The position numbers were made by a program, and so were the translations under genes. Shown here one piece after another: positions 7,522 through 15,327 of a DNA stretch of 44,312 nt (position 1 is its first letter; every line of letters begins with the position of its first letter). The stretch comes from Micromonospora globispora (lineage in GTDB: Bacteria > Actinomycetota > Actinomycetes > Mycobacteriales > Micromonosporaceae). The stretch is taken from the NCBI RefSeq assembly GCF_003857015.1, contig NZ_QGGF01000292.1, positions 1-44,312 of the forward strand, in the 5' to 3' direction. The notes under the pieces are model-generated. The model worked only from the letters and a program-made list of their open reading frames with translations. It ran no database searches and was not told the origin of the DNA.

Positions 7522-10500
7522 GTGGGCCAGCGACGGGCGCTGCTGATCGCCAACGACCGCTACATCGACCGGTCGTTGGCGGACCTTTACGCGCCCCGCG
7601 AGGAGGCCCGCGACCTGCGCAGCCTGCTGGCCGATCCGGACGTCGGCGCGTTCCACGAGACGTTGCTGCTGGAGAACGAGTCGAAGAGCTCCATCGAGCG
7701 AGCCATGGAGTCGATGCTCCGGGCGGCCGGGCCGGAGGACCTCGTCGTCCTCTACTTCTCCGGCCACGGTGTGCGCAGCAGCAAGCGGGGACGTCTCCAC
7801 CTGGCGGTGGCCAACACCGAGGTGGACCACCTCTCCTCGACCGCGATCTCCGCCTCCTTCGTCCGGGAGCTGCTCGACGAGTCCGACGCGGCCAGCTCGG
7901 TCATCCTGCTCGACTGCTGCTACAGCGGCGCGTTCGAGGGGCACGGCCTGAAGACGACGGACGACCTGGCCATCGACGGCGAGCTGAGCACCGGGTACGG
8001 CCGGTACGTCATCACCGCGACCAACTCGGTGGAGCGGGCCCGCGACGGAAGCCCGACCTCCGGGACTGCGTCCCGGCTGCGGTCGGCCTTCACCGAGACG
8101 ATCATCCAGGGGCTCGGCACGGGCGCCGCGGACATCACCGGGCAGGGCCGGATCACCCCGGACGACCTCTGGCGGTACGTGCACCTGGAGCTGCCGAAGC
8201 GCTCGGCGCAGACGCCGTGCCAGTTCGGCAGCGCCAGCGACGAGATCCACATCGCACTGTCCCGGGAGGGGCACCACCGGCAGCGGCGGCATCGGGACCA
8301 GCGGGAACCCCGCCTCGGCGACCTTCTGGGTCCGTTGGAGCCCGCCGACGACGTCAAGCTCTGCGCCACCGACTGGCGCCGGCGCGGACTGCTCAAGGTG
8401 CCGGTCGGCCGGGCGCAGCGGATCGACCAGCTCGCCGGTGAGCCGGTCTGGCTGGACCTGGCATCCTCGGACGGGCACCTGCTCCTGGTCGGCCGCGCCG
8501 GCACCGGCAAGACGACCCTGCTCCGCACCATCATCGGCGGCCTGGCGCTCACCCACTCCGACGACGAGGTGGCGTTCCACTGCCTGGAGTCGGGCGGGAA
8601 CTGGCTCGGGCCGATGCGCCGGCTGCCGCACGTCCGCGCGGTGCTCGGTGACGACGAGGTGGGCGAGGTGGGCAAGCTGCTCGACCGCTTGGAGCAGGAC
8701 GTCCTCGACCGCAAGCAGCTCTTCCGCCGGCACGAGCTGGAGTCGCCGTCGAGCCTGCGCGCCCGGCGGGCCGGCCTCGACGCCGGCCCCTGCCCGGACG
8801 TCTTCCTGGTGGTCGACCGCTGGCACGACTTCGCCACCCTGCTGCCCGACTTCACCTCCCGCGTGGTGGACCTCGCCAACAAGGGTCTCGGGTACGGGAT
8901 CCACGTCGTCATCCTCGAGCGCAGCTGGCGGGTGATCCCGGAGGATCTGCGTGAGCTGCCGCAGCTGCGGATCGAGACCCGGCTGTCCCAGCCACAGGAG
9001 TCGCTGGTCAGCCCCGACCAGGCGGCCCGCCTGCCGGTGAACATGCCGGGCTGGGCCATCCACGGCCGGCGTACCTTCCGCATCGCGCTTCCCTTCCTGT
9101 CCGGCGGCGAGGCCGAGGTGGAGACCGAGCCGGAGGCCGGGACGCCGGAGGCCGCCGCGTCAATGGTCTCCGTGATCGCCGAGGCATGGGGAACGACCTG
9201 GGTGACGGCCGAGCGCAGTCCCGCCCGTGCCGTCGCCGAGGAGCAGGTGGACGAAGCGGTCGCCGTGCTCGGTGTCCCGGACCGGGCGGCACTGTCGCGC
9301 CTCGAGGGGCGTCGGACCCCGCTCGGGCCCGACTACCTGCGGATGCCCGTCGGCGTCGACGCACGCGGGCGACCGGTGTTCCTCGACCTGAAGGAGCCGG
9401 CCCAGGGCGGCATGGGTCCGCACGGCCTGCTGGTGGGCGCGACCGGCTCCGGCAAGAGCGAGCTGCTCCGGACGATCGTCGTGGCCCTCGCCGCGCGCCA
9501 CTCGTCCGACGAGCTGAACATCGCCCTGGTCGACTTCAAGGGCGGCGCGACGTTCGGCCCGCTGACCGAGCTGCCGCACGTAAGCGCGCTGGTCACCAAC
9601 CTGTCGGAGGACTTGACGCTGGTCGACCGCCTGGCGCAGGCGCTCACCGGCGAGCTGCTCCGCCGCCAGGAGGTGCTGCGCGCCGGCAACCAGGCGAACC
9701 GGTGGGAGTACGAGCAGGCCCGGGCGGCCGGCGTCCCGCTGCCACCGCTGCCCACCCTGCTGGTCATCTGTGACGAGTTCGCGGAGCTGATGACGGTCAA
9801 CCCCGACTTCGTCGACGTGTTCCTGCAAATCGCCCGGGTCGGCCGCTCGCTCGGCGTGCACCTGCTGCTCGCCAGCCAGCGGCTGGAGGAGGGGAAGCTG
9901 CGCGGGCTGGACAGCGCCCTGTCGTACCGGATCGGACTGCGGACCTTCTCGGCGGTGGAGAGCCGGATCGCGCTCGGCGTGCCCGACGCCTACGAGCTGC
10001 CGAGTGCGCCGGGGCACGCGTACCTCAAGGCGGGCACGACGTTGACCCGGTTCCGGGCGACGTACGTCTCCGGGCCGCTCGCCCTCGACGAGGCCGACCC
10101 CGCTATCGCGGAGCCGGCGAAGCTGGCCGGGCGAAGCCTGCTCGACATCGTGGTGGAGGCGCTGCGCGGGCGGGCCCCGGCCGCTCACCCGATCTGGCTG
10201 CCGCCGCTGGGCGACCCGCCCAGCCTGGACGAACTCCTGCCGCCGCTGGCCCCGCATGCGACCCGGGGGTTCACCGTCAGCCAGGGTGGTGGCTCGCTGA
10301 CCGTGCCGGTCGGCCTGCTCGACAATCCGGTGGCGCAACGGCGGGAGCCGCTGCGGCTCGATCTGGCCGGGTCGGCCGGCCACGTCGCCGTCGTCGGTAC
10401 GGCGCGGTCCGGCAAGAGCACCCTGCTGTGCTCGCTGGTGGCCGCGCTGGCGTTGACCCACACGCCGCGCGAGGTGCAGTTCTTCTGCCTGGACCTGGGC

Positions 10501-11856
10501 GGCGGGACGCTGCGGAAACTGGCGGCGCTGCCGCACGTCTCCGGGGTGGCGGGTCGGCGTGACACCGAGGCGGTGCGGCGGACCGTGGCAGAGGTTTCCG
10601 CCGTCCTCGACGACCGCGAGGCCCGCTTCCCGGTGCACGGCGTCCACTCCATCGCCGACTATCGCCGGCGGCGCGCGGCCGGCGAGTTCGCCGACGACCC
10701 GTTCGGTGACGTGTTCCTCCTGGTCGACGGCTGGCAGACGGTGCGGCAGGAGGACGAGGAGCTGGCGGTGGCGATCAGCGGCATCGCGCAGCGGGGGCTC
10801 GCCTTCGGGGTGCACGTGATCCTCACCGCCTCCCGGTGGATGGACCTCCGCATCGGCCTGCGGGACCTGTTCGGCACCAAACTGGAGTTGCGGCTCGGCG
10901 ATCCGACCGACTCGGAGATCGACCGGCGAGCCGCGGCGCGGGTGCCGGTCTCGCCGGGGCGCGGACTGACCCCGGGGAAGCTGCACTTCCTGACCGCACT
11001 GTCCAGGGTGGACGGCCGGCACGGGGTCGACGATCTGGCGGAGGCGACCACCGCGCTGATTGACCGGGTGGCGCAGGCGTGGTCGGGGGAGCCGGCCCCG
11101 CCGGTGCGGCTGCTGCCGCTCCGGCTGTCGGTCACCGAGCTGGCCGAGCTGAGCGACCCGGCCGCGACGGGCCTGCCGATCGGCCTGGACGAGGCCGCCC
11201 TCGCTCCGGTCTACCTGGACCTGGACAGCGAACCGCACCTGACCGTCTTCGGTGACGCCGAGTGCGGCAAGAGCAACCTGCTCCGGCTGGTGATGCGCCA
11301 GCTCGTGGCCCGGCGTACGCCCGCGCAGGCCCGGCTGATGGTCGGCGACTACCGCCGGAGCCTGCTCGACGCGGTGCAGGGCGAGCACCTGTTGGGGTAC
11401 GCCCCCACGAGCCAGGTCTTCGCGCAGGGGCTGGCGTCGCTGCGGGAGGCGCTGGTGCAGCGGCTGCCGGGACCGGACGTGACCGCCGAGCAGCTGCGCA
11501 GCCGGAGCTGGTGGCAGGGCCCGGACGTCTACGTGCTGGTGGACGACTACGACCTGGTCGCCTCCAGCGGCAGCAACCCGCTCAACGCCCTGCACGAACT
11601 GCTGCCCCAGGCCCGGGACATCGGCCTGCACCTGATCATCGCCCGGCGGGTCGGCGGGGCCGCCCGGGCGCTCTACGAGCCGGTGCTGCAGCGGCTGCGG
11701 GAGGTGGACTCGCCGGGGCTGCTGATGTCCGGCAACCGGGAGGAGGGGGCGCTGCTGGGCGGGCTGCGGCCGCAGTCGATGCCGGCCGGCCGGGGCACCC
11801 TGGTATGCCGCCGCGACGGCGCCCGGGTGATTCAGACGGCCTGGTCGGAGCCCTGA
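7522..11856 (+). CDS. Caspase-like peptidase fused to four FtsK/EccC-type P-loop domains
   Basis: The product has 1444 residues. Residues 1 to about 250 form a caspase (C14) domain: MGQRRALLIANDRY, the catalytic His82 in YFSGHG and Cys133 in LLDCCYSG. Four P-loop domains follow, with Walker A motifs GRAGTGKT (324), GATGSGKS (639), GTARSGKS (959) and GDAECGKS (1244). The last three match EccC ATPase domains D1-D3 of type VII secretion: the 639 domain has VDFKGGATFG, Walker B LLVICDEFAEL (Asp751-Glu752) and SYRIGLRTFSAVESRIALGV. The 324 domain is an extra, D2-like copy. The other three domains lack the Walker B glutamate (VVDRW, LVDGW, LVDDY). The membrane helices of EccC are absent and no esx/ecc genes lie nearby, so secretion is unlikely; a cytoplasmic NTP-driven protease switch is inferred. 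Confidence 0.9.
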   Translation: MGQRRALLIANDRYIDRSLADLYAPREEARDLRSLLADPDVGAFHETLLLENESKSSIERAMESMLRAAGPEDLVVLYFSGHGVRSSKRGRLHLAVANTEVDHLSSTAISASFVRELLDESDAASSVILLDCCYSGAFEGHGLKTTDDLAIDGELSTGYGRYVITATNSVERARDGSPTSGTASRLRSAFTETIIQGLGTGAADITGQGRITPDDLWRYVHLELPKRSAQTPCQFGSASDEIHIALSREGHHRQRRHRDQREPRLGDLLGPLEPADDVKLCATDWRRRGLLKVPVGRAQRIDQLAGEPVWLDLASSDGHLLLVGRAGTGKTTLLRTIIGGLALTHSDDEVAFHCLESGGNWLGPMRRLPHVRAVLGDDEVGEVGKLLDRLEQDVLDRKQLFRRHELESPSSLRARRAGLDAGPCPDVFLVVDRWHDFATLLPDFTSRVVDLANKGLGYGIHVVILERSWRVIPEDLRELPQLRIETRLSQPQESLVSPDQAARLPVNMPGWAIHGRRTFRIALPFLSGGEAEVETEPEAGTPEAAASMVSVIAEAWGTTWVTAERSPARAVAEEQVDEAVAVLGVPDRAALSRLEGRRTPLGPDYLRMPVGVDARGRPVFLDLKEPAQGGMGPHGLLVGATGSGKSELLRTIVVALAARHSSDELNIALVDFKGGATFGPLTELPHVSALVTNLSEDLTLVDRLAQALTGELLRRQEVLRAGNQANRWEYEQARAAGVPLPPLPTLLVICDEFAELMTVNPDFVDVFLQIARVGRSLGVHLLLASQRLEEGKLRGLDSALSYRIGLRTFSAVESRIALGVPDAYELPSAPGHAYLKAGTTLTRFRATYVSGPLALDEADPAIAEPAKLAGRSLLDIVVEALRGRAPAAHPIWLPPLGDPPSLDELLPPLAPHATRGFTVSQGGGSLTVPVGLLDNPVAQRREPLRLDLAGSAGHVAVVGTARSGKSTLLCSLVAALALTHTPREVQFFCLDLGGGTLRKLAALPHVSGVAGRRDTEAVRRTVAEVSAVLDDREARFPVHGVHSIADYRRRRAAGEFADDPFGDVFLLVDGWQTVRQEDEELAVAISGIAQRGLAFGVHVILTASRWMDLRIGLRDLFGTKLELRLGDPTDSEIDRRAAARVPVSPGRGLTPGKLHFLTALSRVDGRHGVDDLAEATTALIDRVAQAWSGEPAPPVRLLPLRLSVTELAELSDPAATGLPIGLDEAALAPVYLDLDSEPHLTVFGDAECGKSNLLRLVMRQLVARRTPAQARLMVGDYRRSLLDAVQGEHLLGYAPTSQVFAQGLASLREALVQRLPGPDVTAEQLRSRSWWQGPDVYVLVDDYDLVASSGSNPLNALHELLPQARDIGLHLIIARRVGGAARALYEPVLQRLREVDSPGLLMSGNREEGALLGGLRPQSMPAGRGTLVCRRDGARVIQTAWSEP

Positions 11857-11871
11857 CCGGCGCCGGGGATC

Positions 11872-11918
11872 GTCAACTATCGGTTGACGTCAGCGGCGCG
11901 TCAACCTATGGTTGACGC
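11872..11918 (+). promoter_or_regulatory. Promoter embedded in two tandem operator palindromes
   Basis: Two 17-base palindromes, GTCAAC-TATCG-GTTGAC (11872-11888) and GTCAAC-CTATG-GTTGAC (11900-11916), stand 28 bases apart. The right half of the first supplies a -35 box TTGACG (11884-11889) and the second contains a -10 box TATGGT (11907-11912), 17 bases apart. Transcription would start at or next to the ATG at 11919, giving a leaderless mRNA. A dimeric repressor on both sites would block the promoter; the helix-turn-helix of the encoded protein is a candidate. Confidence 0.75.
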
Positions 11919-12644
11919 ATGACGGATCCCCTGCAGATCAGCAACCCGGTACGCCTCGACGAGCTGATCGAGGCCATCAAGAAGGTGCACCCCGACGCGC
12001 TCGACCAGCTCTCCGACGCGGTGATGGTGGCCGACCATCTCGGCGACGTCGCGGACCACCTGATCGGTCACTTCGTCGACCAGGCCCGCCGCTCCGGCGC
12101 GTCGTGGACCGAGATCGGCCGCAGCATGGGCGTCACCAAGCAGGCCGCCCAGAAGCGTTCCGCCGCCAAGGCCGAGACGGCGGCGGCGCTCGACCCCAAC
12201 GCCGGGTTCGGCCGCTTCACCGATCGGGCCCGGAACGTGGTGGTGTCCTCGCAGAACGAGGCCCGGGCCGCCGGCAACGCCGAGATCAGCCCCGAGCACC
12301 TGGTCCTGGGCCTGCTGGCCGAGCCGGAGGCGCTCGCCGCGAAGGCGATCGTGGCTCGGGGCGTACCCCTGGAGCGGGTGCGGGAGACGGTGGCCGCGGC
12401 CCTGCCTGCGGCGGTCGACCGGGTCCCCGACCTGATTCCCTACGACGCGCGCGGCAAGAAGGTCCTGGAGCTGACCTTCCGGGAGGCGCTGCGGCTCGGC
12501 CACAACTATGTCGGCACCGAGCACATCCTGCTCGCCCTGCTCGAGGAGGAGGACGGCAAGGGCGTCCTCGCCGATCTGGGCCTGGAGAAGGCGGCGGTGG
12601 AGGAAACCCTCGCCGCGGCGCTGGCCGAGGCCGCGCGGCGGTGA
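11919..12644 (+). CDS. HTH and Clp N-terminal (Clp_N) domain protein
   Basis: The 241-residue protein has an N-terminal helical region with a helix-turn-helix (SWTEIGRSMGVTKQAAQKRS, about residues 62-82), then two Clp_N-type repeats: FGRFTDRARNVVVSSQNEAR...ISPEHLVLGLLAEPEA and LTFREALRLGHNYVGTEHIL. Clp_N modules are the substrate- and adaptor-binding part of ClpC/ClpA; no AAA+ module follows, so it cannot unfold proteins itself. It may bind Clp substrates or mimic ClpC and also control its own promoter, since twin palindromes overlap that promoter. There is no Shine-Dalgarno, consistent with leaderless translation. It begins 62 bases after the caspase fusion gene on the same strand; a functional link is inferred only. 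Confidence 0.85.
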   Translation: MTDPLQISNPVRLDELIEAIKKVHPDALDQLSDAVMVADHLGDVADHLIGHFVDQARRSGASWTEIGRSMGVTKQAAQKRSAAKAETAAALDPNAGFGRFTDRARNVVVSSQNEARAAGNAEISPEHLVLGLLAEPEALAAKAIVARGVPLERVRETVAAALPAAVDRVPDLIPYDARGKKVLELTFREALRLGHNYVGTEHILLALLEEEDGKGVLADLGLEKAAVEETLAAALAEAARR

Positions 12645-12645
12645 C

Positions 12646-12682
12646 CCCCGGCGCGGGGGACCGAGGATCCCCCGCGCCGGGG
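12646..12682 (+). terminator. Strong hairpin terminator after the Clp_N gene
   Basis: CCCCGGCGCGGGGGA pairs perfectly with TCCCCCGCGCCGGGG around a 7-base loop, immediately after the stop codon at 12644. Confidence 0.85.
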
Positions 12683-12706
12683 ATCAGCGGTGCGCCTCCG
12701 CTCGGC

Positions 12707-12725
12707 AGAGTCCCTGGTGGACTCT
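12707..12725 (+). promoter_or_regulatory. Small leader hairpin before the short ORF
   Basis: AGAGTCC-CTGGT-GGACTCT is a perfect 7-bp stem with a 5-base loop, ending 19 bases before the ATG at 12745. It may stabilise or regulate the leader of the downstream pair. Confidence 0.35.
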
Positions 12726-12744
12726 CCCGGACAGGAGCGCACCG

Positions 12745-12828
12745 ATGACCGTCAGAACCTTTTTCCTCAGCACGCGTCAGGCCGCGATGGCGCTGACCGT
12801 CGCGGCCCGGACGCGGGAGGCGGCATGA
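12745..12828 (+). CDS. 27-residue short ORF overlapping the membrane protein gene
   Basis: From ATG 12745, with GGAG about 8 bases upstream, the frame encodes MTVRTFFLSTRQAAMALTVA and seven more residues. Its TGA overlaps the ATG of the next gene (ATGA at 12825-12828), the usual sign of translational coupling. It is too short to place in a family and could be a small protein, a leader peptide, or a chance frame. The upstream ribosome binding site and exact overlap favour real translation. Confidence 0.4.
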   Translation: MTVRTFFLSTRQAAMALTVAARTREAA

Positions 12829-13349
12829 CCACCGCCACCGTGACCGGTCCGGTCCCACGCTGGGCCCGCTGGGCGGCGCACGCCGTGCCGCTGCTCGTGC
12901 TCCCGTCCGGGCTGTGGCGCATCGCGCTGGGCGTCGGCATCCCGATCGGCTTCACCGGGGAGCTAGGTCGGCTCTACCACGCCCCCGGCTGGATCACCCC
13001 GTACGTCTTCGCGCTCACCCTCGCCGCCGAGGCGGTCGCCCTGCTCACGCTCGGGCTGGTCCGGCCGTGGGGAGAGGTGGTGCCCGGCTGGGTGCCCCGG
13101 TTGGGCGGCCGACGAATCCCGACGGCGCTCCCGGTCACCGTGGCGGCGATCGGCGCGCTGGCGTTGACCCTGATCGCCATCCCCACCGTGGCGCTGTGGA
13201 ACGGGCCGGAGAACATGGGCGACCCGGACGCGCCGCAGGGGCTGGCCGGTTGGATCATGACCGCCTGCTACGCCCCCCAGCTGGCCTGGCCGCCGCTGCT
13301 CGCCGCGGTCACGGTCGCGTACTGGCGACGCCGCCGAGGTCGCCGCTGA
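12825..13349 (+). CDS. Unknown membrane protein, four helices
   Basis: The 174-residue protein has four predicted membrane helices: about residues 16-42 (AAHAVPLLVLPSGLWRIALG), 60-80 (PYVFALTLAAEAVALLTLGL), 100-122 (PVTVAAIGALALTLIAIPTV) and 143-165 (MTACYAPQLAWPPLLAAVTV), and ends in a basic tail RRRRGRR. I do not recognise a functional family. It is coupled to the short ORF before it and shares a bidirectional terminator with the convergent gene at 13400. Confidence 0.75.
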   Translation: MTTATVTGPVPRWARWAAHAVPLLVLPSGLWRIALGVGIPIGFTGELGRLYHAPGWITPYVFALTLAAEAVALLTLGLVRPWGEVVPGWVPRLGGRRIPTALPVTVAAIGALALTLIAIPTVALWNGPENMGDPDAPQGLAGWIMTACYAPQLAWPPLLAAVTVAYWRRRRGRR

Positions 13350-13350
13350 A

Positions 13351-13393
13351 CGCCGGTCGGGTGCGCGGCACGGGGGCGCGTACCCGACCGGCG
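13351..13393. terminator. Bidirectional terminator between convergent genes
   Basis: CGCCGGTCGGGT (13351-13362) pairs perfectly with ACCCGACCGGCG (13382-13393). It sits between the stops of the membrane gene (13349) and of the reverse gene (13400). Confidence 0.8.
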
Positions 13394-13399
13394 ACGCGG

Positions 13400-13918
13400 T
13401 CAGGGCGCGGTGGGGAAGCCGTACCGGGCGGCGTGCTCCGGGTCGCTCGGGTCGACCTCGCGGATGCCGGCGTCGGCGAGGCGCTTGTTGACCTCATCCA
13501 GCCGCTCCCGCACCAGCCGGGCCTCCTCCTCGGTGACCCGACCGCGGTGCGGTTTGCCGGCGTGCTCGATGGTGCCGTAGTCGACCTTCTCCGCGCTGCG
13601 CCGCGTCTTCGGCGGCTTCACGCGCTCGGCGGTACGCAGCAGCTGCGCCATCGGCACGTCGGTGGCCATCGCGTCGAACTCGCTGGCGGTCAGCACGACC
13701 CGACGCGGCTCGCCGCCGCCGTGCCTGTCGTGGATCTCCACCACCGCCACGTCGAGCGCCGCGTCGTCGATGCTCTCCACCTCGATCGGGGTGGCGTCCA
13801 ACTGCACGGGCCCGGCCACCAGGTCAGGGTGCTCCAGCACGACGACGCGGACCACCTCGTCGTCCGGCTGCAGAACCGTGCCGCTGAAGTCGGAGACGTG
13901 GATCGTCTTCTTGCCCAT
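13400..13918 (-). CDS. Conserved hypothetical protein, 172 residues
   Basis: The sequence opens MGKKTIHVSDFSGTVLQPDD and VVRVVVLEHPDLVAGPVQLD, an alpha/beta-looking N-terminal half. A basic helical C-terminal half follows (AERVKPPKTRRSAEKVDYG, VTEEEARLVRERLDEVNKRL) and ends DPEHAARYGFPTAP. It has no signal peptide, membrane helix or catalytic motif I can name. The N-terminus is faintly like small nucleoid proteins of the Lsr2 kind, but the similarity is too weak to call. AGGAGAAG precedes the ATG. Codon use is like that of its neighbours, and it appears to be a single-gene unit. Confidence 0.7.
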   Translation of the reverse strand: MGKKTIHVSDFSGTVLQPDDEVVRVVVLEHPDLVAGPVQLDATPIEVESIDDAALDVAVVEIHDRHGGGEPRRVVLTASEFDAMATDVPMAQLLRTAERVKPPKTRRSAEKVDYGTIEHAGKPHRGRVTEEEARLVRERLDEVNKRLADAGIREVDPSDPEHAARYGFPTAP

Positions 13919-14045
13919 GCGCGGAGCTTCTCCTGTCGTAGGCCGTGATTTCGGACCAGGAGACGCTACCCGACACGTGTGCGAAAGCCCCGGCTGGAGC
14001 GTCCGGGTGTGTCGCCGCTTTCGTCCCGCGTACCTGCCGGGCGGA

Positions 14046-14234
14046 TCAGCGGGCGTTGAGGCCGCGCCGGGTGGAGGCGCCGGCCGGCAGCGCGTTCAGC
14101 TCGGCCCAGGAGAGCGGCGAGTCGGCCCGAGCCTCCCGGTAGGCGGGCTGCGCCGGGAACCGCCCGGCGGCCTCGACGGCCCGCCAGCTCCGCTCGGTGT
14201 CCTGCTGGTACCGGTCATTCGGCTGATTCGGCAT
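14046..14234 (-). CDS. Small hypothetical protein, 62 residues
   Basis: From ATG 14234 the frame reads MPNQPNDRYQQDTERSWRAV, AAGRFPAQPAYREARADSPL, SWAELNALPAGASTRR. It is hydrophilic, with no membrane segment or known motif. GGGACGG lies about 8 bases upstream of this ATG; an ATG two codons earlier (14240) is too close to it. It lies just downstream of the histidine kinase gene on the same strand and might be read from the same transcript. Confidence 0.5.
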   Translation of the reverse strand: MPNQPNDRYQQDTERSWRAVEAAGRFPAQPAYREARADSPLSWAELNALPAGASTRRGLNAR

Positions 14235-14298
14235 GACCATTACCGTCCCAGAGAAAGTTGTACATGTATGGAAATAGATATGACGCGGAATCGATGGC

Positions 14299-15327
14299 TC
14301 AGGTTCCCGCCGCCGGCAACCGAACCACGAACCGGCACCCATCGGCGATGTTCTGTACGTCTACCCGCCCGCCGTGCGCCTCAATCAGCCCGCGCACGAT
14401 CGCCAGCCCCAGACCGCCTGACCCCTCCCCGCCACCGTTGCCCGGCCGGGGAGTACGCGCCGGCTCGCCCCGGAACGCCACGTCGAAGAGGCGGGGCAGA
14501 TCGGACTCGGGGATGCCGCCACAGGTGTCCGCCACCGCCAGCCAGGCGCTGTCCGAGTCCCGGCCCGCCTCCACCCGGACGGTGCCGTCCTCCGGCGTGT
14601 AGCGGACCGCGTTCAGCAGCAGGTTGCCCACCACCCGGGCCAGCTCCGGCTCACTGGCGGTGACCGTCGGCCAGCCCGACTCGGCGGCGACCAGCCGGAT
14701 CCGCCGGGCCGCGGCCAGCGGCGCCGTGCCGGCCAGGGCGTCGGAGACCACATCGCCGAGCGGCACCGCCGACATGGACAGCCGCAACGCGCCCGCGTTG
14801 ATCCGGGACAGCTCGAACAGGTCGTCGACCAGCCGGGTCATCCGGTCGGTCTCCACCCGGATCCGGCGGTGGTACTCGTCGACCGTCTCCGGGTCGCGAA
14901 CCACCCGGTCCTCCAGCGCCTCGGCCATCGCCCGCAGCCCGGCCAGGGGCGTCCGCAGGTCGTGCGAGACCCAGGCGACCAGGTCCCGCCGGCCCTTCTC
15001 GATCCGCCGCTCGCGGTCCCGGGCCTGGTCCGCCCAGATTGCCGCGGCGGCCAGCCGCCGACCGAAGAGCCAGCCGACCGCGAGGCTCACCGCGGCCGCG
15101 GCGGAGACGGTGATCAGCACCACCTCCAGGTCGTGCGGGGAGAGGAACATCGCCTCGGCGATCACCGCGACGCCGGCCACCACCGCGGTCACCGTCATGG
15201 TCAGCAGCACGAAGATGTGCACGGTGATCGACCGGCCGCGCAGCAGCCGCAGCACCAGCGCGCCCACCAGCCCGACGCAGAGCGCCGCGGCGAGCGCCGC
15301 CCCGAAGATCAGCGCCAGGTCACGCAT
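14299..15327 (-). CDS. Membrane sensor histidine kinase
   Basis: This 342-residue kinase has an N-terminal membrane part of about three helices (residues 5-28, 36-60, 68-89) with almost no extracellular domain. A HisKA dimerisation domain follows, with phospho-acceptor His122 in WVSHDLRTPLAG. The ATPase domain has the N-box VVGNLLLNAVRYTPE, the G1 box DTCGGIP and the G2 box GGLGLAIVRGLIEAHGG. It would phosphorylate the response regulator encoded immediately upstream, whose gene it overlaps by 8 bases. The short sensor region suggests it senses a signal in or at the membrane; the signal is unknown. It acts in the cytoplasmic membrane. Confidence 0.92.
   Translation of the reverse strand: MRDLALIFGAALAAALCVGLVGALVLRLLRGRSITVHIFVLLTMTVTAVVAGVAVIAEAMFLSPHDLEVVLITVSAAAAVSLAVGWLFGRRLAAAAIWADQARDRERRIEKGRRDLVAWVSHDLRTPLAGLRAMAEALEDRVVRDPETVDEYHRRIRVETDRMTRLVDDLFELSRINAGALRLSMSAVPLGDVVSDALAGTAPLAAARRIRLVAAESGWPTVTASEPELARVVGNLLLNAVRYTPEDGTVRVEAGRDSDSAWLAVADTCGGIPESDLPRLFDVAFRGEPARTPRPGNGGGEGSGGLGLAIVRGLIEAHGGRVDVQNIADGCRFVVRLPAAGT

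Noticed and set aside
7474-9063. 529-residue reverse-strand open frame antisense to the caspase fusion gene
   Set aside because: Shadow of a high-GC coding gene; composition and lack of motifs argue against it.
9160-11631. 823-residue reverse-strand open frame
   Set aside because: Shadow of the EccC-like part; glutamine/arginine-rich with no domain.
7522-11856. A true type VII secretion ATPase
   Set aside because: No membrane helices, no EccB/D/E, mycosin or Esx genes nearby; the N-terminus is a caspase instead.
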